DNA of 64,000 nucleotides from Halomonas almeriensis (GTDB lineage Bacteria > Pseudomonadota > Gammaproteobacteria > Pseudomonadales > Halomonadaceae): assembly GCF_030409235.1 (NCBI RefSeq), contig NZ_JAUFPO010000002.1:124001-188000 (forward strand), given 5' to 3'. Of this stretch, positions 25,016-34,351 are shown one piece after another. The position numbers and the translations under genes are program-made. Position 1 is the first letter of the stretch; each line of letters starts with the position of its first letter. Below the pieces are notes generated by a model that was not told where the DNA came from, did no database searches, and saw only the letters and a list, made by a program, of their open reading frames with translations.

Positions 25016-26013
25016 CCGTTGGCCGTTTCCTCGACGGCTGTCCGGGCAGGCAGGGCCCGCAGCTCGAGCCTGCCGTCGGGGCCCGCCTGGAGCTCCACCG
25101 GGTCGGTGAGCACGCCCTGAAACTCGCCGTTTTTCTGCATCAGGCAGCTCATCAGCCAGTCCCGGCCGTTGGCGTGGAGCCAGCGCGGGGCATAGCGGTC
25201 GCAGTGCGGGGTGCCGTCGAGAAAATGGCCTTCGGCGATGCGCCAGGGGCCCAGCGGGTGGTCGGCCATCAGGTAGTGAATGCCCGAGACCGGCTCGCCC
25301 GGGTAGGTCTCTCGGTAGGCCGCCGACCAGTAGGGAGCGCTGGTGCAGAACAGGCAATACCAGCGGCCATTCTTCTCGAATACCGTGGGGACCTCGATTT
25401 CGCCGAAGCCGCCGACAAAGACCGGCGGCTCGAGAGACCATTGATACAGGTCGGGGGAGCGCGCCAGGCCGATGGCGCCGGCGGCCAGGGTGTCGTCGGC
25501 AAACGGCGAGCGCGCCGTGAAGAACATCAGCCAGCCGTCACCCTCCGGGTCGCGAATGACCCAGGGGTCGCGCATGGATTCGTCCTTCCAGCGCTCGGGC
25601 AGGTGCGGCTCGTAGCACTCGGCATTGGGGCCGCGGCGCTCCAGTGCCAGGCCCTGTTTGTGCCAGTCATGCAGGTTCGTGCTGGTGGCATGGCCGATAC
25701 GCTGATGAAGGCCGTTCTCGGCGTGACTGGTGCCGGTATAGAAGAGGTGCCAGAGGTTGTCGTCGCCTTTTACCACGGAGCCCGTCCAGACGCTGCAGTC
25801 ATCGAAGGCCGGCGTGGGCGAGGGCGCAAGCACCGTGCCCTGATAGCTCCAGTGGACGAGGTCCGTGCTGGTGGCGTGGCCGTGGCTGACGTGCCAGTGG
25901 CGCTGTTCCGGATCGCCCAGCGCGCGATCCGCCTGCAGGAAGAAGGCATGCCAGAGGCCCTGATCCTCGACGTACCAGCTATCCCAGATCCATTTGTCGG
26001 CCAGTTCCAGCAT
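25012..26013 (-). CDS. Five-bladed beta-propeller glycosidase (GH32/43/68-like)
   Basis: The 333-residue sequence looks like the beta-fructosidase superfamily. It has an N-terminal WDSWYVEDQGLWHAFFL blade, repeated ATSTDLVHW and ATSTNLHDW blade edges, a central MRDPWVIRDPEGDGW block where this superfamily has its second acidic residue, and GEIEVPTVFEKNGRWYCLF for the third. Substrate cannot be read from the sequence; sucrose or fructan hydrolysis is a guess. There is no signal peptide, so it is likely cytoplasmic. It follows arsB by 38 bp on the same strand and may be read from the ars promoter. Confidence 0.75.
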   Translation of the reverse strand: MLELADKWIWDSWYVEDQGLWHAFFLQADRALGDPEQRHWHVSHGHATSTDLVHWSYQGTVLAPSPTPAFDDCSVWTGSVVKGDDNLWHLFYTGTSHAENGLHQRIGHATSTNLHDWHKQGLALERRGPNAECYEPHLPERWKDESMRDPWVIRDPEGDGWLMFFTARSPFADDTLAAGAIGLARSPDLYQWSLEPPVFVGGFGEIEVPTVFEKNGRWYCLFCTSAPYWSAAYRETYPGEPVSGIHYLMADHPLGPWRIAEGHFLDGTPHCDRYAPRWLHANGRDWLMSCLMQKNGEFQGVLTDPVELQAGPDGRLELRALPARTAVEETANG

Positions 26014-26051
26014 GTGTCGTCCCGCAGGTAACTATCGAAAAGTGCCTGATT

Positions 26052-27362
26052 CTAGGGCATTGGTAATGCCGGTAACCAGACCGCCAGGGCCACCAGCGTG
26101 GCCAGCAGCACCGGTGGGGTGATCACCAGCCCCACCTTCATGTACTGCCCCCAGCCGATGCGATAGCCCTTGCCGGCCAGCACATGCAGCCACAGCAGGG
26201 TGGCGAGGCTGCCGATGGGCGTCAGCTTGGGTCCCAGGTCGTTGCCGATGACGTTGGCGTAGACCATCAGTTGCTGGGTCTGCTGTGAGACCTCGGCCTG
26301 GTCGATGGCCAGGGCGCCGATCAGGGTAGCGGGCATGTTGTTCATCAGCGAGGCGAGGATCGCCGAGGCGAAGCCGGTGCCCACGGTGGCCACCAGGTCC
26401 CCCTGCCGACTCAACCAGACCAGCACCTCGGCGGCGGCGTCGGTCAACCAGGCATTGCCCAGGCCGTAGACCACCAGGTACATGCCCAGCGAGAACAGCA
26501 CGATCTGCCAGGGGGCGTGGCGCAGCACGCTCTTCAGCGAGATGACATGTACGTGCCCGGCACTGAACCAGCGGCCGGCGATGGCCATCAGGATGAGTGC
26601 GGCGCTGCCCATGATCAGCGCGAAGGGCAGCTCCCAGTGGGTGGTCAGAAAGAGAGCGGCCAGCAGGGCCAGCAGCAACGGGAAGGCAGCGCGGAAGACC
26701 TGATGGTCGCGGATCGCGTCGGCGGGGGACTCGAGGCGCTCGACGTCGTAGCGGCCGGGCACCTCGCGGCGGAAGTACCAGCCGAGTACCAGCAGCGTGG
26801 CCAGCAAGGCGACCAGGTCCACCGGCACCATGACCAGTGCATAGCGGCTGAAGCCGATGTCGAAGTAGTTGGCACTGACGATGTTCACCAGGTTGGAGAT
26901 GATCAGCGGCAGGCTGGTGGAGTCGGCGACGAAGCCGGTGGCGATGATGAAGGCCAGGGCCGCGCCGGGCCGAAAGTCCAGCCGCGCCAGAATGGCCACC
27001 ACGATGGGCGTGAGCAGCAGGGCGGCGCCGTCGTTGGCGAAGATCGCCGCGATCATGGCGCCGAGCAGGATGATCAGCGGAAACAGCAGCCGGCCCCGGC
27101 CATTGCCCCAGCGCGCGATGTGCAGGGCGGCCCAGGCGAAGAAGCCGGCCTCGTCGAGAATCAGCGAGATGATGATCAGCGCCACGAAGGTGAAGGTGGC
27201 GTCCCACACGATGTGCCACACGGTGCCCACATCGCCCCAGTCGACCACGCCCAGCAGCAGCGCCACGCCGGCGCCGCCCAGGGCGCTCCAGCCGATGCCC
27301 AGCCCGCGGGGCTGCCAGATGACCAGCACCAGCGTGGCCACGAAGATGCCGAATGCCAGCAT
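26052..27362 (-). CDS. arsB: Arsenite efflux permease ArsB
   Basis: An inner-membrane arsenite/antimonite antiporter of 436 residues with about 12 hydrophobic segments. Diagnostic blocks are FANDGAALLLTPIVVAI, ATGFVADSTSLPLIISNLVN and NNMPATLIGALAIDQ. The start ATG follows GGAG. It lies 14 bp after arsH, so the arsR-arsH-arsB genes form one transcription unit. No arsA or arsC gene is nearby, so arsenate would have to be reduced by an enzyme encoded elsewhere. Confidence 0.93.
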   Translation of the reverse strand: MLAFGIFVATLVLVIWQPRGLGIGWSALGGAGVALLLGVVDWGDVGTVWHIVWDATFTFVALIIISLILDEAGFFAWAALHIARWGNGRGRLLFPLIILLGAMIAAIFANDGAALLLTPIVVAILARLDFRPGAALAFIIATGFVADSTSLPLIISNLVNIVSANYFDIGFSRYALVMVPVDLVALLATLLVLGWYFRREVPGRYDVERLESPADAIRDHQVFRAAFPLLLALLAALFLTTHWELPFALIMGSAALILMAIAGRWFSAGHVHVISLKSVLRHAPWQIVLFSLGMYLVVYGLGNAWLTDAAAEVLVWLSRQGDLVATVGTGFASAILASLMNNMPATLIGALAIDQAEVSQQTQQLMVYANVIGNDLGPKLTPIGSLATLLWLHVLAGKGYRIGWGQYMKVGLVITPPVLLATLVALAVWLPALPMP

Positions 27363-27376
27363 GAAAGGCTCCGTTG

Positions 27377-28093
27377 TCAGTGAGTGGCCTGGTTGACGCG
27401 CTGCGAGACCTGCTCGGCGCTTTCCACCCGCTCGGAGTAGCGGTCGGTGAGGTAGGCGCTGCGGTCGCGGGTCAGCCAGGTGAACTTGACCAGCTCCTCG
27501 CAGACATCCACGACGCGCAGATAGAGCGGCGAGAGGCGCATGCGTCCGGCCTCATCGAATTCGTTGAAGGCCCTGGGTACCGAGGACTGGTTGGGGATGG
27601 TCAGCATGCGCATCCAGCGCCCGAGGATGCGCAGCTGGTTGACGGCATTGAAGCTCTGGCTGCCGCCGGAGACTTCCATGACGGCCAGTGTCTTGCCCTG
27701 GGTGGGGCGCACGCCGCCCAGCGCCAGGGGAATCCAGTCGATCTGGGCCTTCATGATGCCGGTCATGGCGCCGTGGCGCTCCGGGCTGACCCAGACCATG
27801 CCCTCGCTCCAGGTGGCCAGTTCGCGCAGTTCCTGCACCTTGGGGTGGTTGCTGTCGGCATCATCCGGCAGCGGCAGGCCGGCGGGGTTGAAGGTGCGCA
27901 CGTCACAGCCGTACCAGCGCAGCAGGCGGGCGGCTTCCTCGGCGAGCAGGCGCGAGTAGGAGCGTTCGCGCAGCGAGCCGTAGAGCACCAGGATACGCGG
28001 GGCATGCCGGGAGGCTTCGGGTCCGACCAGAGCGTCGATGTCGATGGGCTCGAGTTGCTCGGGGTCTATGTTGGGAAGGTCGTCTTGACTCAT
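27377..28093 (-). CDS. arsH: ArsH, NADPH-dependent organoarsenical oxidase
   Basis: A flavodoxin-fold protein of 238 residues. It has the FMN loop [22 protein letters not shown] and the conserved [21 protein letters not shown], plus the [18 protein letters not shown] region. ArsH proteins oxidise trivalent organoarsenicals and also act as quinone or azo reductases. It lies between arsR and arsB, 36 bp from arsR. The N-terminal 30 residues are acidic, as in other ArsH proteins. Confidence 0.93.
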   Translation of the reverse strand: MSQDDLPNIDPEQLEPIDIDALVGPEASRHAPRILVLYGSLRERSYSRLLAEEAARLLRWYGCDVRTFNPAGLPLPDDADSNHPKVQELRELATWSEGMVWVSPERHGAMTGIMKAQIDWIPLALGGVRPTQGKTLAVMEVSGGSQSFNAVNQLRILGRWMRMLTIPNQSSVPRAFNEFDEAGRMRLSPLYLRVVDVCEELVKFTWLTRDRSAYLTDRYSERVESAEQVSQRVNQATH

Positions 28094-28129
28094 GGGGCTT
28101 GGGTCCTGCGGCTTCGGTGGAAGGGTCGC

Positions 28130-28489
28130 TCAGCTCGAGGGGGGCGAGCCCGGTTTGTCGCGGGTCGCCGGCGATGCCGCTGCAGAGGAGTCGCAGGCGT
28201 CAGGATTGCCGGCACAGCACTCGCGCAGCAGGGCATCCAGAGTGCCTTGCAGGTGTTCGAGACAGGCGCGGTAGATGACCGAGCGACTCTGGCGGCGCGA
28301 GGTCACCAGGCCGGCTCGAGCCAGTACGCTCAGGTGTGTCGACATGGTGTTATGCGGCACATCCAGCTCACGGGCGATATCACCGGCGGGCAGACCGTCC
28401 GGCTCGTGACGCACCAGCAGCCGGAAGGTCGCGAGGCGTGTCGACTGTGACAGGGCCGAGAAGACGTCGATCAAAGCGTTGTTGTCCAT
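28130..28489 (-). CDS. arsR: Arsenic-responsive repressor ArsR
   Basis: A winged-helix repressor of 119 residues. The DNA-binding helix region is DIARELDVPHNTMSTHLSVLARAGLV. The usual alpha-3 metal site (ELCVCDL) is absent. Instead, Cys91, Cys92 and Cys99 (ECCAGNPDAC) match the C-terminal As(III) site known from Acidithiobacillus ferrooxidans ArsR. The start was placed at MDNNALID because it fits the family; upstream in-frame sequence is the operator. It is the first gene of the ars operon. Confidence 0.92.
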   Translation of the reverse strand: MDNNALIDVFSALSQSTRLATFRLLVRHEPDGLPAGDIARELDVPHNTMSTHLSVLARAGLVTSRRQSRSVIYRACLEHLQGTLDALLRECCAGNPDACDSSAAASPATRDKPGSPPSS

Positions 28490-28511
28490 ATGTCGAGAAT
28501 TACAGACATAT
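28488..28511. promoter_or_regulatory. Probable ArsR operator
   Basis: A perfect inverted repeat ATATGTC-N10-GACATAT overlaps the start codon of arsR. Its position and symmetry fit autorepression by an ArsR dimer. Confidence 0.7.
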
Positions 28512-28605
28512 TGAGCGAATGCAATGGATGGTTTGATGGCAGTGGATCCAGCGGTCTTGCGAGCGGGGCGCGGCGGGCGCAAGGCCCTGGCACCCCGCGG
28601 CTGTC

Positions 28606-29094
28606 TCAGCCCAGCTCGAAGGGCACCTCGCCGGCTTCGTGGGCCAGCAGCCATTGCTTGCGGCCGATGCCGCCGGCATAGCCGGTGAGGCTGCCGTCGC
28701 TGCCGATGACGCGGTGGCAGGGCACGACGATGGCCAGCGGGTTCTTGCCATTGGCGTTGCCGACGGCGCGCTGGCCGCCCTTGCAGCGGAGCTGGTCGGC
28801 GATTTCACCGTAGTTGCGGGTTTCGCCGAAGGGAATGGTCGACAGGGCGTCCCAGACACGCCGCTGGAAGTCGGTGCCGAGGGGCGCAAGCGGCAGATCG
28901 AAGCTGTGGCGCTGGCCATCGAAGTACTCGGCCAGTTGCTGGCGGGCGCGATCCGTCACCTCGCTGGGCTTGGGCTCGCCGTCCTGGCTCTGGACGAAGG
29001 CGATCTCGGTGAGGCCGCGGGCGTTGGCGGTCAGCTTGATCAGGCCCAGCGCGTCGCGCTGCGGGGGTTCGAAGTAGTCGAGCGCCTGGCTCAT
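28606..29094 (-). CDS. ogt: Methylated-DNA-protein-cysteine methyltransferase
   Basis: A suicide repair enzyme that removes O6-alkyl groups from guanine, 162 residues. The active-site motif is [21 protein letters not shown], with the acceptor Cys in PCHR, preceded by the helix-turn-helix segment NYGEIADQL. Its ATG overlaps the stop of the upstream Ada-AlkA gene, so the two are translationally coupled and form an alkylation-repair pair. Confidence 0.94.
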   Translation of the reverse strand: MSQALDYFEPPQRDALGLIKLTANARGLTEIAFVQSQDGEPKPSEVTDRARQQLAEYFDGQRHSFDLPLAPLGTDFQRRVWDALSTIPFGETRNYGEIADQLRCKGGQRAVGNANGKNPLAIVVPCHRVIGSDGSLTGYAGGIGRKQWLLAHEAGEVPFELG

Positions 29095-30596
29095 GGGTTT
29101 GCCTCCTTGTCCGTCGCATGCGGGACGTGAGTGTCACGAGTCGATGGTTCCAGCGTATCGCGCGCCGGCGGCCGCGCCCATAGCTGGAGGGTCAGGTAGC
29201 TGCGCCAGGGGGCGGCTCCGGCCGGGTCGCACTCGCCCAGGTGGCCGAGTGCGCGGCGCAGCCCCGCATCGCCCTCCAGCCAGATATCCGGATGGCCGGT
29301 GCCGCGCATGGCGGCGTAGCGGGCGGTCCAGGGGCCGATGCCCTTGAGGCTGGTCCACTGCAGCGGGTCGGCCATCCGCTCGGGCTCGGCAAAGGCGGCG
29401 GCCAAGCGTTGCAGGGTGGCCTTGCGGGCACCGGGCATGCGCAGGAAGTCGAGTTCGCTGGCGGCGACCCGGGCGGGCGTGGGGAAGTAGCGGCCCTGGG
29501 CGGCGGGCTCGCCGAGTTGTTCAACCAACCGGCTGACCAGTTGCCGGGCGGCGGTGATCGACACCTGCTGGCCGAGGATGGCCCGCACGCCGGCCTCGAA
29601 GGGCGACCAAACACCGGGCAGGCGCAACCCTTCGACCAGAGAAAGCTCGGGCAGCAGCCCTGCCAGATGCGACTCGATGGTATGGGTGTCGGCATCCAGG
29701 TCGAGCACGCGGCGGATCTGTTGTACCACCTGGGGCAGTACGCTCAGGTCGTCGAGCTCGAGCCGTACGCGGAAAGCGTGCTCCTCGGGGTGATGCTCGG
29801 CGGTGAACCAGCCGCGGGCATCGCCCCAGCTTACATGACGGCCATAGTGGTGTTCGCCGATCCACTCCAGCCCCTCGATGACGCGCTGGCAATGGAAGTC
29901 GTGGAGCGGCTGCCAGGCATAGGGCGGCCGGTAGGCGAGACTCAGGGTCAGGCCATCGCCGGCTGCCGTGTCGCGGTGGCGCAGCTCACGCGGGGCCAGC
30001 CGGATATGCCGGCGAAAGGCGTCATTGAAGCGCCGCAGGCTGTTAAAGCCACTCGCATGAGCCACCTCGGTGACGGGTAGCGAGGTCTGATGCAGCAGTT
30101 GCTTGGCAAACAGGCACTGGCGGTGCAGGGCGTAGGTCTTCGGCGCGACGCCGAGGTGCTGCTGGAAGAGTTGCCGCAGGTAGCGCTCACCGATGCCCAG
30201 CCGCTCGCAGAGCTCGCCCAGGCTGCCCTCGCGCAGGGCGCCCTCGTCGATCAGCCGCAGGGCGCGCTCGAAGGTCGTGCGGCTGCCTCGCCAGGCCGGG
30301 GAATGCGGGGCGCTGTCCGGCCGACAGCGCAAACAGGGGCGAAAGCCGGCCTCGGCGGCGGCCAGGGCGCTCGGGTAGTAGTGCACGCGGTTCTCGCGAG
30401 ACGGCAGCGCCGGACAGATCGGCCGGCAGTAGATGCCGGTGCTGTGCACCGCGACGAAGAAGCGACCGTCGAAACGGGTATCCCGCGCGAGCCGTGCCTG
30501 TCGGCATTGCGCCGCGGTCAGCTCGGGCAGCATCCCCGGACCGGGTGCGTTGGTGTCATCCATCCTCGGCGTCACGCCTGCTTCCTCCTGGCTCAT
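29091..30596 (-). CDS. Ada-AlkA fusion: methyl-phosphotriester sensor/regulator plus 3-methyladenine DNA glycosylase
   Basis: A 501-residue fusion. The N-terminus is the Ada zinc domain: [10 protein letters not shown] and PCLRCRPD supply four Cys ligands, one being the methyl acceptor. An AraC-type helix-turn-helix follows ([22 protein letters not shown], from about residue 160). The C-terminal half is AlkA, with [20 protein letters not shown], the helix-hairpin-helix [16 protein letters not shown] and the catalytic Asp region IWLEGDAG. It lacks Ada's own C-terminal O6-methyltransferase domain, and the adjacent ogt supplies that activity. Mycobacterial AdaA-AlkA has a comparable architecture. 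The start is uncertain; MDDTNAPG, 11 codons downstream, is an alternative. Confidence 0.9.
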   Translation of the reverse strand: MSQEEAGVTPRMDDTNAPGPGMLPELTAAQCRQARLARDTRFDGRFFVAVHSTGIYCRPICPALPSRENRVHYYPSALAAAEAGFRPCLRCRPDSAPHSPAWRGSRTTFERALRLIDEGALREGSLGELCERLGIGERYLRQLFQQHLGVAPKTYALHRQCLFAKQLLHQTSLPVTEVAHASGFNSLRRFNDAFRRHIRLAPRELRHRDTAAGDGLTLSLAYRPPYAWQPLHDFHCQRVIEGLEWIGEHHYGRHVSWGDARGWFTAEHHPEEHAFRVRLELDDLSVLPQVVQQIRRVLDLDADTHTIESHLAGLLPELSLVEGLRLPGVWSPFEAGVRAILGQQVSITAARQLVSRLVEQLGEPAAQGRYFPTPARVAASELDFLRMPGARKATLQRLAAAFAEPERMADPLQWTSLKGIGPWTARYAAMRGTGHPDIWLEGDAGLRRALGHLGECDPAGAAPWRSYLTLQLWARPPARDTLEPSTRDTHVPHATDKEANP

Positions 30597-30667
30597 GCGT
30601 CAGCCTGCAGTGTAGCGCGCCTGACGAGCAAAACCGGCCGGAATCGGAGGTGATGCCAGGCAGGTCA

Positions 30668-31138
30668 TCACGCCCGCTGGGTGCTGAGCGGGCCATTGGT
30701 CTTCAGGGTGTCCATGGCGACCTGGGTGGCGATGTCGTGAAGGCCTTCCATGGGGCTGACGACACTGGCGAGGAAGGCGGAGAGGGCGCCCAGGCTTTCC
30801 ACACAGACTTTGAGGATGAAGTCGTGCTGCCCGGTGACGGTATGGCATTCGATGACTTCGTCGCGCTCCAGCAGGCTGGCCACGACGCCTTGTGGGTCGC
30901 CCATCAGGCGCTTGTCCATGGAAAGAAAGATAAAGGCCGTGACGCCAAGCCCCAGCGCCTCGGCGGAGAGGCGCAGCGAATAGCCCTGGATGACGCCTTC
31001 CCGCTCGAGCCGCGCCAGGCGTCGCGAGCACTGGCTGACCGAGAGGCTGACGCCTTCGGCAAGCTGGCCGAGCGTCAGGCGGGCATCACGCTGCATGTCA
31101 TGCAGGATTTTCAGGTCGAAGCGGTCTAGTGCAATCAT
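30668..31138 (-). CDS. kynR: Lrp/AsnC-family regulator, probable KynR
   Basis: A 156-residue regulator with an N-terminal helix-turn-helix (LDRFDLKILHDMQRDARLTL, then SVSQCSRRLARLEREGVI) and a C-terminal RAM ligand domain (IECHTVTGQHDFILKV). It is divergent from kynU with an inverted repeat between them, the arrangement of the kynurenine-responsive KynR activators of Pseudomonas. The gene name is assigned on that context. The start was set at MIALDRFD; an upstream TTG lies inside the operator. Confidence 0.85.
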   Translation of the reverse strand: MIALDRFDLKILHDMQRDARLTLGQLAEGVSLSVSQCSRRLARLEREGVIQGYSLRLSAEALGLGVTAFIFLSMDKRLMGDPQGVVASLLERDEVIECHTVTGQHDFILKVCVESLGALSAFLASVVSPMEGLHDIATQVAMDTLKTNGPLSTQRA

Positions 31139-31159
31139 TTGCTGTCTTTCAGTTGTGTG

Positions 31160-31176
31160 ATGCAAAAGTGTTGCAT
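31160..31176. promoter_or_regulatory. Probable Lrp/KynR operator
   Basis: A perfect inverted repeat ATGCAA-aagtg-TTGCAT lies 22 bp upstream of the regulator start, in the divergent region with kynU. Length and symmetry suit an Lrp-family dimer. Confidence 0.65.
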
Positions 31177-31306
31177 TGATTCTGGCGCAAGGGTGTGAAA
31201 ACGCAAGCCCCTTTCATGCCGGCTTCTCTAGAATGGTGGTCAGGTCCGCCACGGTATCGTGCCTGTTGTCCGACCGGCCCTGTCCTGACCCTCTGGAGAC
31301 TTGCCC

Positions 31307-32548
31307 ATGTCCGTTTCACTCGAAGACGCGCGTCAACGCGATCGCCAGGATCCACTTGCCGGCTGGAAGGCGCACTTCGCGCTGCCGGAAGGCGTGCTCT
31401 ATCTGGATGGTAATTCGCTCGGCGCCCAGCCGTTGGCGGCGCGCCAGGCCGTCGCCGGGACCCTGGATCAATGGCGCGACGAGCTGATCGGCGGCTGGAA
31501 TCAGGGCTGGTTCGATGCGCCGGAACGACTCGGGCGGCTGCTCGCGCCCGTGCTGGGCGCGCGTGAAGACGAGGTGCTGGTCACCGACAACATTACCCTC
31601 AACCTCTTCAAGCTGTTGGGCTACATCCTCGGCCCGGGTGGCGAGAGCGGCCGGGCGGGGCGTGGCGTGGTATTGAGCGAGGGCGGCAATTTTCCGGCCG
31701 ATGGCTACATCGCCGAGGGGTTCAGCCATCTGGCCGCTCATGAGCACCGGGTGCTGCCGGAGGGCGAGCCGCTGGAGGCGCACCTCGAGGGCGTCGATGT
31801 GGTGGTGCTCAGTCAGGTCAACTATCGCACCGGGGCCCTGCGCGACATGGCGGCCACCACGCGGCTGGTGCACGACCATGGCGCGGAGGTCATCTGGGAC
31901 CTGGCCCACTCGGCCGGGGCGCTGCCGGTGGCTCTCAACGCCTGTGATGTGCGCTACGCGGTCGGTTGTACCTACAAGTATCTGAACGGCGGGCCGGGGG
32001 CACCGGGCTTCGTATATGTGCGGCGCGATCATCAGACCCATGGCTGGCAGCCGCTGTCGGGCTGGCACGGTCATGCCGCGCCGTTCGCCTTCGCGCCGGA
32101 CTATGCGCCGGCGGCCGACCTGACCCGCTTTCGTACCGGCACCCACTCGGCGCTGGCCTATAGTGCGCTGGAGGCTTCGCTGGCGATGTGGGCGCGGGTC
32201 GACATGGCGGCGCTGCGCGACAAGAGCCTGGCGCTGACCGAGCTGTTCCGGGCCTGCCTGGCCGATCTCTTCGCGGCCCACGGTATCGAGGACATCACCC
32301 CGGCGCTCGGGGCACGGGGCAGCCAGGTCTCGCTGGTGGCCGGCGAGCACGGCTTTGCCATCGTTCAGGCGCTGATCGCCCGCGGGGTGATCGGCGATTA
32401 TCGCGAGCCGGGTCTGATGCGCTTCGGTTTTGCGCCGCTCTACCTGAGCCACGAGGATGTCTGGCAGGCCGCGCGGCACTTCCGCGAGGTGGTGGAGCGC
32501 GGCGAATACCGGGCAGAGCGCTTTCAGGTGCGCTCGGAGGTGACCTGA
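31307..32548 (+). CDS. kynU: Kynureninase
   Basis: A PLP enzyme hydrolysing kynurenine to anthranilate and alanine, 413 residues, the usual length. Motifs include YLDGNSLGAQP near the N-terminus, VTDNITLNLFKLLG for the phosphate-binding region, VIWDLAHSAGALP with the ring-stacking Asp, and the Schiff-base lysine in CTYKYLNGGPGAPGF. The start MSVSLEDAR follows CTGGAGA at suitable distance. It is the first gene of a three-gene operon; its TGA overlaps the next ATG. Confidence 0.96.
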   Translation: MSVSLEDARQRDRQDPLAGWKAHFALPEGVLYLDGNSLGAQPLAARQAVAGTLDQWRDELIGGWNQGWFDAPERLGRLLAPVLGAREDEVLVTDNITLNLFKLLGYILGPGGESGRAGRGVVLSEGGNFPADGYIAEGFSHLAAHEHRVLPEGEPLEAHLEGVDVVVLSQVNYRTGALRDMAATTRLVHDHGAEVIWDLAHSAGALPVALNACDVRYAVGCTYKYLNGGPGAPGFVYVRRDHQTHGWQPLSGWHGHAAPFAFAPDYAPAADLTRFRTGTHSALAYSALEASLAMWARVDMAALRDKSLALTELFRACLADLFAAHGIEDITPALGARGSQVSLVAGEHGFAIVQALIARGVIGDYREPGLMRFGFAPLYLSHEDVWQAARHFREVVERGEYRAERFQVRSEVT

Positions 32549-33390
32549 TGGCGGGCGCCGAGCGGGAGCAGGCCTATTTGCCGAGTCGCTGGGCGCGTGA
32601 TCCGCACGCCACCCTGGCACGCCAGGCCGAACTGGGAGTCCGCCTGCGTGAACGCCACCCACCACAGCCTTGGTGCCATGGAGCGGGGGCCGGAGAGGGG
32701 ATCAATCTTTTTGTGCCGGCGGCGGGCTCGCCCCGGGCGCTGATGGTGTTTCTGCATGGCGGTTACTGGCAGGAGCTGGATGCCTCGGCAACCGACTTCC
32801 TGGCCGAGCCCTGGCTGGCGGCCGGCTGGGCCTTTGCGTCCGTGGATTATCCGCTGGCGCCCGAGGCTTCCATCGAGGCCATGGTGGAGGCCGTGCGGCG
32901 CGCAGTCACCTGGTTACAGGATGCCCTGAGCGCCCGCTATTCCGGCATTCGGGCTCATCTCGGGGGACACAGTGCCGGCGCCCACCTGGCGCTGATGAGC
33001 TGCCTAGACGAGCCGCGGCTCACCGCGATCGACTCCTTGTGGTTGATCAGCGGCATTTACGACCTGCGGCCGCTGGTGGATACCTGTATCAATGCGCCCC
33101 TGGGGCTGGATTATCAATGCGCCGCGCAGCTGAGCCCGCTGTGCCGGTCGCTTCAGGGACTGCCACCGCTACGTCTGCTGTGCGGCGAACATGATCCGCC
33201 GGCCTTTCGCGCCCAGAGCGAGTGCCTCGAGCGCCATGCTCGGGCGGTGGGCCTACCCTGTCGGTTCGATCGGCGCGACGGCTGTGACCACTTCGACATT
33301 CTGGAACGGCTCGCGGATGAGCCGCACCGCTTGCCCCCCGCCATACCGACAACCGGGCCGTCATGCCCGGCATCAGGAGGAGTCGCATGA
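32548..33390 (+). CDS. Arylformamidase-type alpha/beta hydrolase (kynurenine formamidase)
   Basis: A 280-residue serine hydrolase with the oxyanion motif HGGYWQ and the nucleophile elbow GGHSAGAH. The acid is in LCGEHDPPAF and the histidine in CDHFDILE. The HGGYW type corresponds to the animal AFMID-like formamidase, not to the metal-dependent bacterial KynB fold. It lies between kynU and kynA with overlaps at both ends, so the role in cleaving N-formylkynurenine is strongly supported by context. Confidence 0.9.
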   Translation: MAGAEREQAYLPSRWARDPHATLARQAELGVRLRERHPPQPWCHGAGAGEGINLFVPAAGSPRALMVFLHGGYWQELDASATDFLAEPWLAAGWAFASVDYPLAPEASIEAMVEAVRRAVTWLQDALSARYSGIRAHLGGHSAGAHLALMSCLDEPRLTAIDSLWLISGIYDLRPLVDTCINAPLGLDYQCAAQLSPLCRSLQGLPPLRLLCGEHDPPAFRAQSECLERHARAVGLPCRFDRRDGCDHFDILERLADEPHRLPPAIPTTGPSCPASGGVA

Positions 33391-34247
33391 GTCATTCCGA
33401 CGAGATCCCGACACCGCGGGGCGCCGTGAACCTGGAGGATGAGACCCGCGTTCACTGGGATCAGGACATGAGTTACGGCGAGTACCTGCAGCTCGAGCCC
33501 CTGCTGGCCTGTCAGCGGCCGCTTTCCGGGGCGCATGATGAGATGCTGTTCGTGGTCATCCATCAGGTCTCCGAGCTGTGGCTCAAGCAGTGTCTCCACG
33601 AGGCGCACGGCGCGGCGCGCCACATTGCAGCGGACCAGCTCAGGCCGGCGTTCAAGATGCTCAGCCGGGTGGCGCGCATCCAGGAGCAGATGATTCAGGC
33701 CTGGGAGGTGCTGGTCACCATGACGCCCAGCGATTATGCGAGCTTCCGCGACAGCCTGGGACAGAGTTCCGGCTTCCAGTCCTATCAGTATCGCGAGCTG
33801 GAGTTTCTATTGGGCAACAAGCACCCGGGCATGCTGCGTGCGCATCGGGCGCATCCGGCCCGCTTCGAACGGCTCGCGGCCGTGCTGAACGCGCCGAGCC
33901 TGTATGACGTCAGCCTGCAGTTGCTGGCGCGGCGCGGCTTCGCGCTGCCGGACGCGGTGCTGGAGCGCGACTGGTCGCAGCCCTATAGCGCCTCGGCCGC
34001 CGTGGAGGCCGTCTGGGCGGAGATCTACGCCGACACGGAAGGCCACTGGGAGCTGTATGAGCTGGCGGAAAAGCTCATCGATACCGAGTACAACTTCCAC
34101 AAGTGGCGCTTCAGCCACATGAAAACCGTGGAGCGGATTATCGGCCACAAGAGCGGCACCGGCGGCACCTCGGGGGTGGGCTATCTGCAGAAGGCGCTGG
34201 AGTTGAAGTTCTTCCCCGAACTCTGGTCGGTTCGAACTTTGCTGTAG
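33387..34247 (+). CDS. kynA: Tryptophan 2,3-dioxygenase
   Basis: A heme enzyme that opens the tryptophan indole ring to N-formylkynurenine, 286 residues. Visible family blocks are YGEYLQLEPLL, DEMLFVVIHQVSELWLKQ, FQSYQYRELEFLLGN and WRFSHMKTVERIIGHKSGTG, where the histidine of the last block is the proximal heme ligand. The start MSHSDEIP overlaps the preceding stop (ATGA) and follows AGGAGG. With the two upstream genes it makes a complete route from tryptophan to anthranilate. Confidence 0.97.
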   Translation: MSHSDEIPTPRGAVNLEDETRVHWDQDMSYGEYLQLEPLLACQRPLSGAHDEMLFVVIHQVSELWLKQCLHEAHGAARHIAADQLRPAFKMLSRVARIQEQMIQAWEVLVTMTPSDYASFRDSLGQSSGFQSYQYRELEFLLGNKHPGMLRAHRAHPARFERLAAVLNAPSLYDVSLQLLARRGFALPDAVLERDWSQPYSASAAVEAVWAEIYADTEGHWELYELAEKLIDTEYNFHKWRFSHMKTVERIIGHKSGTGGTSGVGYLQKALELKFFPELWSVRTLL

Positions 34248-34351
34248 CCCGGCTTTGCAGGGATTTCGCTCGGCGACTTGCCTGGCGGCCCACGGCTTGC
34301 TTGACTGTGTTGAAGCCACTTCGGCCGTTGCCGATCATACGGAGATGTCAG

